From positions 1 through 5,440 of the forward strand of contig CAMWQX010000100.1 of assembly GCA_947176475.1 (NCBI GenBank): a DNA stretch of 5,440 bases, read 5' to 3'. How positions within the stretch are numbered: the stretch's first letter is position 1; every line of letters starts with the position of its first letter. The position numbers were made by a program, and so were the translations under genes. Of this stretch, positions 1 to 5,263 are shown piece after piece. The DNA is from an uncultured Bacillota bacterium. Lineage in GTDB: Bacteria; Bacillota_I; Bacilli_A; RF39; UBA660. Under the pieces are notes generated by a model, which did not search any database, was not told the DNA's origin, and saw only the letters and a list, made by a program, of their open reading frames with translations.

Positions 1-3000
1 ATTATTACTAATCTTTTTCTTTTTTTCAAAATTATCTGAAGTTTGATGAATTTCGTCTTCAATATGGTTTTCTTCCTCTTTTTTCTTTTTTTCAATGGTT
101 AATTGAAGGGGTCCTAAAAAGTTTATTGTATCTTCCCATTCTTCTTCATTTAAGAGATCAGCATGGGTAACACCAAATAAATATTCTAAGATTTCTATTG
201 TTTCCTTCGGCATAGTACGACCAACTTTACCTAAAATGGCTCTTACACTTTGGGGAGTAGCTGTTTCAAGATTGAAGTAGTCAGAGTATTTTTCTCTTAT
301 TAAATCATAAGTTATAACTTTGTTAGGACGAATCTTGGAAACCGGTCCATTTTTCTTTACTTTAGCAAAATAATTACGATATATTTTATTGCTTACAACA
401 CCCATTTCATCCTTGTGATCCTCATAATAAGCGGCGATTTCTTCACACGAAAAGTCATTTATCTTTCTAATGCCATTTTGATGTTTGATAACAGCTGCTG
501 TGAAGGCTTTTATTATTTCATTTACAGTTGTATCTCCTAATTCTGGATGATGATTTTTTACAATATCACTTTGAGACATACGCTTTTCATAATAAAGGAA
601 ACACAATTCAACAGCTAGTTCTTTATTACCATAATATGGTATATCATTTTCTAAAGCATTACTCCAGAAATAATCGAAATCAATACCACAGGCAAGATTA
701 GAACGCAAATCGCTTAAGTGCATACGCATTTTTTGGATTAATAAAGAAAGTTGATGATGCGATAATTTATATTTCTTCTCTATCTTAGAATATTCCCATT
801 TATCGCGATAAAGACGAGTTAATATTTCACGATCTTCTAAGATAAAATATTTAAGATAAGGTTTAACATCAATTCGAAATATTACTTCTCCTTCAATCTC
901 TTTATTAAGGTATTTCTTTATAGTTACTATGCCATTATATAAACGTTTTCTAACAATTGGCTCTTTAACATCAATATTTTTAGATATTTCTTGAGTAGTT
1001 AGATACTCAGTGTCATATAAGCCATAGGCATTGATAATAATATTTCTATCTTCTTTACTCAAAGGCAAGCGAGGATCTCTAAGGACGCTTTCAAGTTCTG
1101 CACGGTCAATAAAGTCTCTAGCTGTCTTTAGTAACCCGATTTTATGAGCAGCAACATGTTCTTTGGCTTTTTTAATAAGAGAAGTAATATTGCGTTCAAT
1201 TCCAAACATTTCGGCTATATCGACAGGATGTCGTTTTTTACCAGATGGATTATACTTGTTTTTTAAACCATAAACCATGGAAAGCATAATTCTTTCTTTT
1301 TCACTTAAAACATTGGTTGATTCATGTTCCATTACGGAAAATTCGACATCAGATGCATTAATTTTCACTTGTTCAAGGGCTACCGTATCAGCTAAACGGT
1401 TTAATTTCCTAGCAATGTTGTGAATTTCATTAAGTTCTTTATGGTGAATTTCGGCAGTCAAAGAAGCACTTTTTGTATCAATATAGGTGCGCATGATGTT
1501 TTTTATTTCCTCATCATATTTAGAGGTATTTAAAGCATTTATTAAGAATTCTTTAGAATATGTCTTCTTTGTACTCGTTATACCAAAACGATAATAATCC
1601 ATAACCAAACAAGAATATTTAACTAATTCAGCTACTTTTCTTGGCGTAAATTTAGGTTCTATTTCATAATATTCAGCAATTTCTTCATATGATTTTCCCT
1701 CTAAGAAGAAAAGTTTAGAAACATCTAAATGAGGATTACCTAAAGTAAAGTCCTCATCTTCTAATATACTAGCATAGATTTCTCGATCATCTTCATAACT
1801 ATATTGGGCAGTTCCAAGATAAATGGATATAGCTTTATTTTTTACTCTTCTAAAATCATTTTCTACCGTTAATTCGTCTTCTTTAAGATGTTCGGCCATT
1901 TCTCTAGTGTTCATGGGAGTATCATTTATGCCATAATATAAATCAAGAAGTTTAATACCACGATGTTCAATAGTTTTTAAACATTTAGCTCTAACACTTA
2001 TATACTTTTCACGAGTAAAATTATCCTTTTTATAGTCTTCAATGTTGTAATAAAGAAGAATAAGTTTGTTAATAATTGAATCTCCGTAATACTTATAAAA
2101 ACTAGAGTCATCTGATGGGGCTTTTACTTTTTTAAAGAAATATATATTTAAATAATCTCTTTGTTTATCGGTAAATTGATCTTGATTTTCTAGAAAGACA
2201 GGATATAGTTTGGAATGGGATATTTCATGATTAGCAAAACCAAATAAACTATAATTAACATCTCGTTCAAGATAGTCCTTGTTAAAAGGAACTTCTTTTT
2301 TAGGATGATGCCCACAAAATAGTCTAATTTTTTCTATTATATGATCATCATATGAAAGATTATTAGCTGTTGCTAACTCTAAAATGTCATCAACATCTTT
2401 ATCTTGCCAATAATCTTTGATATCTTTTTTGAAATCAAAATAATCACTCAAATCGGAATCTAAATCGAGAGAATATACTTGACCTTTATATTTGCTTAAA
2501 ATTTTATCGTGAAACATGTGATAGCGAACATTATTGGTAGCTTCCTTAATAAGGTCATCGATATTTTTACTTATGTTTTCAACATAGGATTTACTTTCCC
2601 CAATTTCTATTGCTACTATGCTACTATCAAAAAGTAATTTTCCGATTAATTTTTCTTTTAAGATTATCTGATTTTTTTCTTTAAAGTTATCTCTTAAAAA
2701 GAAAAATAGTGTATAATTTTCTATTGGACAAGGAGCAATATTAATCTGTTTAAAGTGATATTCTTTCTTTACTTCATCTATGTATTTTCTTTTTAAAGAA
2801 TGATCATCATTAAACATTTTTGTTATTTTTTCCATTATTTTCGCTTCAATTTGACGAATGCGTTCACGAGTTAGATAAAACTGTGCCCCTATTTCCTCTA
2901 GAGTTTTCTGTTTAGAATTAAAAACACGATAATAAAGAATATAATATTCATAGTCAGATAAAGTCATTTTAAAAGTTTTTAGAATCTCTTCAATAACAAT

Positions 3001-3654
3001 TTTATCGAGTATATCATTAAAACTTTTAGCTTCCTCCCCAAGGATGTCATTAAAATCGCCATCCTCACCTTTATCCAATTTAATTGGTGCATCTAAACTT
3101 GTCGCATCTAACTTATAATCTTCTTCAATTCTTTTTAAAGTTTCTTCTGAGGCATTTATAATAGAACATATTTCCTCACGTGGTGGTAAAGGTTTACCTT
3201 CTTTTTCGCATTTATTCACTAATCTTTGGTATCTATTTAATGCTATCTCCACATGCTCTGGTCTTCTTACTAATCGTGCAAAAGTATAACGATATTTATT
3301 TATACGCAGTTGAATCCAATATTCAGCATAAGTAGCAAAAGTGTTACCCGTACTTAAATCATAACGTTCAATAGCTTCCATAAGCCCAATAAATCCACTT
3401 TGCATGTATTCTAATTTTTCTTCAGAACTTAATTTTTTTCTTGATTGATTGACAAGAGAAACTACTAATAAAATATTTCTTTCAGCAATCATATCCTTCA
3501 TAGCTAAATTGCCCTTTTTATATTCGGTAAACATTTCAAAGTTATCTTCTTTGGTAGCTGGAGGATTTCTCTTTGCCATTCTCATAAAGTCTTTTAGACA
3601 ATCATCCGATAAAAAAGATTCATATTCTTCATTGTAGTTGTCTTTCTTTGCCAT
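1..3654 (-). CDS. Giant sigma-70 family protein with sigma4-like repeat extension (3' end outside window)
   Basis: The frame is open for 1,218 codons from ATG at 3654 to the left edge with no stop, so the C-terminus is missing. A GGGGGA ribosome binding site lies 6 nt upstream of the ATG. Residues 17-280 align without large gaps to a group 1/2 sigma factor: region 1.2 (17-48), 2.1-2.4 (50-125, QSGFIGLMEAIERYD then FATYAEYWI), 3.0-3.1 (128-182, VRRPEHVEI), the 3.2 finger (183-215, SLDAPI and GDFNDILGEE) and region 4 (222-280, TLEEIGAQF then TRERIRQIEAK). Region 1.1 is absent. Primary sigma factors are usually about 350-650 residues; here 930 or more residues follow region 4, with helix-turn-helix-like units about every 70-80 residues and a Lys/Glu-rich stretch at 1187-1214. 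The core should bind RNA polymerase and promoter DNA (family knowledge). The role of the extension is unknown. Alternatives are a dedicated alternative sigma or a sigma-derived regulator. Confidence 0.93.
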   Translation of the reverse strand, partial: MAKKDNYNEEYESFLSDDCLKDFMRMAKRNPPATKEDNFEMFTEYKKGNLAMKDMIAERNILLVVSLVNQSRKKLSSEEKLEYMQSGFIGLMEAIERYDLSTGNTFATYAEYWIQLRINKYRYTFARLVRRPEHVEIALNRYQRLVNKCEKEGKPLPPREEICSIINASEETLKRIEEDYKLDATSLDAPIKLDKGEDGDFNDILGEEAKSFNDILDKIVIEEILKTFKMTLSDYEYYILYYRVFNSKQKTLEEIGAQFYLTRERIRQIEAKIMEKITKMFNDDHSLKRKYIDEVKKEYHFKQINIAPCPIENYTLFFFLRDNFKEKNQIILKEKLIGKLLFDSSIVAIEIGESKSYVENISKNIDDLIKEATNNVRYHMFHDKILSKYKGQVYSLDLDSDLSDYFDFKKDIKDYWQDKDVDDILELATANNLSYDDHIIEKIRLFCGHHPKKEVPFNKDYLERDVNYSLFGFANHEISHSKLYPVFLENQDQFTDKQRDYLNIYFFKKVKAPSDDSSFYKYYGDSIINKLILLYYNIEDYKKDNFTREKYISVRAKCLKTIEHRGIKLLDLYYGINDTPMNTREMAEHLKEDELTVENDFRRVKNKAISIYLGTAQYSYEDDREIYASILEDEDFTLGNPHLDVSKLFFLEGKSYEEIAEYYEIEPKFTPRKVAELVKYSCLVMDYYRFGITSTKKTYSKEFLINALNTSKYDEEIKNIMRTYIDTKSASLTAEIHHKELNEIHNIARKLNRLADTVALEQVKINASDVEFSVMEHESTNVLSEKERIMLSMVYGLKNKYNPSGKKRHPVDIAEMFGIERNITSLIKKAKEHVAAHKIGLLKTARDFIDRAELESVLRDPRLPLSKEDRNIIINAYGLYDTEYLTTQEISKNIDVKEPIVRKRLYNGIVTIKKYLNKEIEGEVIFRIDVKPYLKYFILEDREILTRLYRDKWEYSKIEKKYKLSHHQLSLLIQKMRMHLSDLRSNLACGIDFDYFWSNALENDIPYYGNKELAVELCFLYYEKRMSQSDIVKNHHPELGDTTVNEIIKAFTAAVIKHQNGIRKINDFSCEEIAAYYEDHKDEMGVVSNKIYRNYFAKVKKNGPVSKIRPNKVITYDLIREKYSDYFNLETATPQSVRAILGKVGRTMPKETIEILEYLFGVTHADLLNEEEWEDTINFLGPLQLTIEKKKKEEENHIEDEIHQTSDNFEKKKKISNN
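481..1980 (-). repeat. Protein-level array of diverged sigma region-4-like HTH units
   Basis: Within residues 559-1058 of the giant protein, a similar pattern recurs: a hydrophobic helix often ending in YG plus Leu/Ile, a variable loop, then a helix of the type T-x-E-I-A followed by a basic helix. Units begin near residues 563 (LLDLYYGIND, TREMAEHL), 644 (SYEEIAEYYEI), 712 (LTAEIHHNEL), 782 (LSMVYGLKN, VDIAEMFGI), 863 (INAYGLYDT, TQEISKNIDV), 938 (ILTRLYRDKWEYSKI) and 1011 (QSDIVKNHHPEL). The spacings are 81, 68, 70, 81, 75 and 73 residues. The YG-Leu/Ile element matches the RFGI/RFGL element of canonical sigma4. The TRERIRQIE recognition sequence is not retained in the copies, so their targets cannot be read. 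Weaker candidates lie at 334-371, 496-558, 1066-1097 and 1125-1160. DNA-level repetition is not apparent, so any duplications are old. Confidence 0.65.
2815..3606 (-). other. Sigma-70 core module (regions 1.2-2-3-4) of the giant protein
   Basis: This covers residues 17-280. Aligned by eye to E. coli RpoD, region 2.4 to 3.0 is collinear. Kept residues: Y109 (RpoD Y430), W113 (W434), R130 (R451), P132 (P453) and H134 (H455, extended -10 contact). Changed residues: Y112 for W433, Q115 for R436, L116 for Q437 and N119 for T440. In the core-binding helix, RpoD Q406 is kept as Q85, but E407 becomes S86. In the region 4.2 recognition helix, R263, E264, R267 and Q268 match RpoD R584, E585, R588 and Q589. 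The -35 reading helix therefore looks intact while the -10 reading surface is modified. The alignment is mine, without a search tool. Confidence 0.9.
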
Positions 3655-3659
3655 AATAA

Positions 3660-3666
3660 TTCCCCC
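3660..3666 (-). promoter_or_regulatory. Ribosome binding site of the giant sigma-like gene
   Basis: On the minus strand GGGGGAA precedes ATTATT-ATG, giving 6 nt between GGGGGA and the start codon. This sets the start at 3654. Confidence 0.8.
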
Positions 3667-3676
3667 AATTGCCTAT

Positions 3677-3685
3677 ATTTTATCA
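3677..3685 (-). promoter_or_regulatory. Extended -10 promoter candidate for the giant sigma-like gene
   Basis: The minus strand reads TGATAAAAT, a TGn extended -10 followed by TAAAAT (5 of 6 to TATAAT). At the 17-nt spacing the -35 position holds AAGACT, which shares only GAC with TTGACA, so activity would depend on the extended -10. A start near 3670 would leave a leader of about 16 nt that is little more than the ribosome binding site. The element lies between the upstream terminator and the start codon, which suits an independent transcription unit. Confidence 0.55.
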
Positions 3686-3717
3686 AAGAATTTAGTAAAA
3701 GTCTTCTTTTTTTATCA

Positions 3718-3745
3718 CAAAAAAGACTAAGATTAACTTAGTCTT
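3718..3745 (-). terminator. Intrinsic terminator of the ATP-grasp-like gene
   Basis: A perfect 9-bp stem (AAGACTAAG / CTTAGTCTT) with a 5-nt loop is followed on the minus strand by a T-run (complement of 3719-3724). It begins 6 nt after the stop codon at 3752-3754. On the plus strand the hairpin is followed by AATTTA rather than a T-run, so it works in one direction only. It separates the ATP-grasp gene from the sigma-like gene. Confidence 0.88.
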
Positions 3746-3753
3746 AATTTATT
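3720..3753. repeat. Direct repeat copy 1 (terminator and 3' flank)
   Basis: It shares AAAAAGACTAAG and then TAGTCTTAATTTATT with the copy at 5079-5113. Only the loop region differs (one-base length difference, a few substitutions). The repeat reaches into the stop codon of the ATP-grasp-like gene. Confidence 0.7.
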
Positions 3754-4198
3754 ATATTGTTAATTTCTTTTCCGAATATCCATCTGTAGTTTTTTTCTTA
3801 TTCATAGCAAGTGCTAAAGCGCGTAAACGCGAATCTATATCAGCTCTTCTTTGCTTTTCGATAAACACTTGATATTCTTTATAGTCAGATGAAGCTGTAG
3901 TATATGGTAAATTATAGACTGCACAATAAGTATACATCATAGGATATTCTTGTTGTTCTAGATATTTCCAAACATTGTTCTTATAATCATAGATAAAATC
4001 TATTCCACTTATGGCACCTATTTCTCTTCGACAATTAACAGCTATACTTAAAGCTGCTTCTTCAACATCTTTAGGAACAACAGCATTATCAGGATCAATA
4101 CCATGAGCTAAAAGAACTCTTTTTTCTTCTTTAGAATAGTTATTTTTACCAAGTGTAATACTTTTTCCGCCAGAAACTGTATTAGATATAACACTTCG
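3752..4198 (-). other. C-terminal catalytic part of the ATP-grasp-like protein, open in frame after the TAA
   Basis: This is 148 sense codons followed by TAA, in the same frame as the part upstream of the internal stop. It carries SNTVSGGKSI just after the stop, then an alanine-rich helix (EEAALSIAVNCRREIG), GIDFIYD and WKYLEQQEYP, the Mg/phosphate-binding end of an ATP-grasp fold. The tail (KEYQVFIEKQRRADIDSR onward) is charged and probably helical. The first ATGs in this frame are at 3940 and 3937, after the catalytic motifs, with no good ribosome binding site, so a separate 62-residue protein from there is unlikely. The absence of further stops or frame disruption argues that the internal stop is recent, read through, or a sequence error. 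Confidence 0.7.
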
Positions 4199-5005
4199 TT
4201 AACCTAAGTAATATGGCGATGTAGGTTCACATAAATAACGGTCTACTAATCCGCGATGCTTACTTTTTCTATTTGAAGTTTTAGAATACTTAAGACTTGA
4301 ACATAAGATATCTTTAGATGATGAAGTCATGACTCTTAAAGAGGTATTGAATTTTGTTGGTGTTTCAATATATTCTTGCATAACAAATTCTTCATATAAT
4401 CTTTTCTGATAATTAATCCTGCCTATACCAACGAAGCTATTTGATGATCCATCTTCATAGAATTCTACTTCTGGTCCTAAATGGTATTGTTCACGTGCCT
4501 CTTCAATTGTTTGGTTAAAACTATAATCATTAATTTCTTCATAAAATTTCTTAAATATTGCCAATTGCCTTGGTGTTTTAATAAGAATTTTATCTGTTCC
4601 ACCTTGAAGAACTTCATTTTTTAAAACAAATGGCAATGGTGGCGTATTATCCGGAAAATGATCTTCTTCAAATTTTAAAGTTAGTGGTTCATGAACATTG
4701 GTTGGTTCTAAACTTTCATAGATTTTAGCTGTTTTCTTCGCAACATATTCATCAACTGAAGCATTGATATGCAAGTCACGACATGGACTAAAGAAAAAAG
4801 TATCTTCACTTACTTTACTGCTATCAGTGATAACGACATAGCCTAGTGCGGTTAAATAATCAACTACTGCTCTACGTTCTATTTTTCCTGGTGTTTCTGC
4901 TTCATCAGGCATCGCTAAAAGATCCTCATCACGGGCACTTAACCATTCTGGTGATATATAAACTTCTTGCCCATTACCTATAGGTACTTCTAATAAATCC
5001 ATCAT
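4199..5005 (-). CDS. N-terminal part of the ATP-grasp-like protein (268 aa as translated to the TAA)
   Basis: A start at ATG 5005 is chosen because a near-consensus -10 lies at 5033-5038. An ATG at 5059 in the same frame falls upstream of the expected transcript and is rejected. A second ATG directly follows at 5002 and is equally possible. If translation ends at the TAA, the product keeps the ATP-grasp lysine (K129 in PFVLK) and the hinge (MQEYI). It lacks the aspartate, glutamate and asparagine side chains that hold Mg and phosphate, so it should not be catalytic. The last residues before the stop are SPYYLG. The sequence is soluble, with no signal peptide or membrane segment. Residues 20-60 (EWLSARDEDLL, then VVDYLTALGYVVITD) resemble an alpha/beta substrate domain. 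The ATP-grasp assignment is by motif only. Confidence 0.8.
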   Translation of the reverse strand: MMDLLEVPIGNGQEVYISPEWLSARDEDLLAMPDEAETPGKIERRAVVDYLTALGYVVITDSSKVSEDTFFFSPCRDLHINASVDEYVAKKTAKIYESLEPTNVHEPLTLKFEEDHFPDNTPPLPFVLKNEVLQGGTDKILIKTPRQLAIFKKFYEEINDYSFNQTIEEAREQYHLGPEVEFYEDGSSNSFVGIGRINYQKRLYEEFVMQEYIETPTKFNTSLRVMTSSSKDILCSSLKYSKTSNRKSKHRGLVDRYLCEPTSPYYLG

Positions 5006-5007
5006 AA

Positions 5008-5017
5008 TCTCCCCTTT
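5008..5017 (-). promoter_or_regulatory. Ribosome binding site of the ATP-grasp-like gene
   Basis: The minus strand reads AAAGGGGAGATT then ATG ATG. GGAG is 3 nt from the first ATG (5005) and 6 nt from the second (5002), while AAGG is 7 nt from the first. The site therefore does not decide between the two adjacent starts. Confidence 0.7.
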
Positions 5018-5032
5018 TTTTGATTGATTTGT

Positions 5033-5061
5033 ATTATAGCACACTGTATTTATTAACACAA
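5033..5061 (-). promoter_or_regulatory. Near-consensus promoter of the ATP-grasp-like gene
   Basis: The minus strand has TTGTGT (5056-5061, 4 of 6 to TTGACA), a 17-nt spacer ending in TGC, and a perfect TATAAT (5033-5038), so the -10 is also extended (TGCTATAAT). The predicted start near 5026 leaves a leader of about 20 nt carrying the ribosome binding site. This is typical of a housekeeping SigA-type promoter. Confidence 0.82.
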
Positions 5062-5078
5062 ATTAATTTTTTTCATAC

Positions 5079-5105
5079 AAAAAGACTAAGAATTATCCTA
5101 GTCTT
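5079..5105 (-). terminator. Intrinsic terminator upstream of the ATP-grasp unit
   Basis: A 7-bp stem (AAGACTA / TAGTCTT, 5082-5088 with 5099-5105), one mismatch and a further G-C pair enclose a short loop. On the minus strand a TTTTT run follows (complement of 5079-5083). It would end transcripts coming from the right edge. It is closely similar to the hairpin at 3718-3745. Confidence 0.78.
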
Positions 5106-5113
5106 AATTTATT
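5079..5113. repeat. Direct repeat copy 2 (terminator and 3' flank)
   Basis: This is the partner of 3720-3753, in the same orientation, with two identical blocks of 12 and 15 nt around a diverged loop. The pair brackets the promoter and coding region of the ATP-grasp-like gene. It may simply be a terminator sequence common in this genome. Confidence 0.7.
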
Positions 5114-5263
5114 TAATTATTTATTATGCTTGTTTTTCTTTGATTGCAGCTTTATCAATAAATTTGCTACATTAACTTTTCGAATACGACTGATTTCGTA
5201 AGTTTTTCTATACTTACATTTTTCCACTCTATTGAATGATTACTTTTAAATATTATTTGATTG
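5106..5263 (-). pseudogene. Short broken reading frames between the HEPN-like gene and the terminator
   Basis: No convincing gene is present. Two minus-strand frames end just before the terminator. One is open from 5239 to a TAA at 5117-5119, with a GTG at 5227 that would give 36 Lys-rich residues and has no ribosome binding site. The other gives CSKFIDKAAIKEKQA and ends in a double TAA at 5121-5126, but it has an upstream stop at 5172. The second looks like the C-terminus of a soluble protein, which I do not recognise. The position of both frames directly before a terminator suggests the 3' remnant of a damaged gene. A weak 6-bp inverted repeat (5198-5203 with 5212-5217, 8-nt loop) is followed on the plus strand by TTTTT. 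Confidence 0.3.

Larger units (their letters stand above)
3752..5005 (-). pseudogene. ATP-grasp-like enzyme gene interrupted by one in-frame TAA
   Basis: Frame continuity shows one 418-codon reading frame, stops included, broken only by TAA at 4199-4201. Read through, it has the order of an ATP-grasp domain: a beta strand with the ATP-binding lysine (PFVLK, K129) and a Gly-rich turn (QGGTDK, 134-139), a hinge strand FVMQEYI (207-213), R224 in SLRV, then after the stop SNTVSGGK (N275), GIDFIYD (D336) and YLEQQEYP (E350, Q352). ATP-grasp enzymes ligate a carboxylate to an amine or thiol through an acyl-phosphate, with Mg held by acidic residues corresponding to D336 and E350 (family knowledge). 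Usually E-x-N appears where E-Q-Q is seen here. The first ~115 residues would be the N-terminal substrate-side region and the last ~60 a charged helical tail. The substrate is unknown. The gene has its own promoter and terminator. Confidence 0.72.

Noticed and set aside
2281..2340. CGHH in the giant protein (residues 447-450) as a zinc-binding site
   Set aside because: There is no second pair of Cys/His residues at a suitable distance. It is too little to call a metal site.
3449..3637. Plus-strand open frame of 62 codons
   Set aside because: It lies wholly opposite the conserved sigma region 1.2-2 coding sequence and has no ribosome binding site or recognisable content. It is an antisense shadow.
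3752..3940. Separate 62-residue minus-strand protein starting at ATG 3940
   Set aside because: The frame is continuous upstream to the TAA at 4199 and carries ATP-grasp motifs before this ATG. No ribosome binding site precedes it.
4199..4201. TAA reassigned to a sense codon genome-wide
   Set aside because: TAA also ends this same gene at 3752-3754 immediately before a terminator, so global reassignment does not fit. Only local readthrough remains possible.
5006..5059. Start of the ATP-grasp-like protein at ATG 5059
   Set aside because: The TATAAT at 5033-5038 lies downstream of this ATG, so the transcript would not contain it. A good ribosome binding site precedes 5005/5002.
5198..5217. Inverted repeat GTAAGT / ACTTAC as a plus-strand terminator
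   Set aside because: There are only 6 AT-rich pairs with an 8-nt loop, and no plus-strand gene exists that it could end. It is noted only within the intergenic entry.
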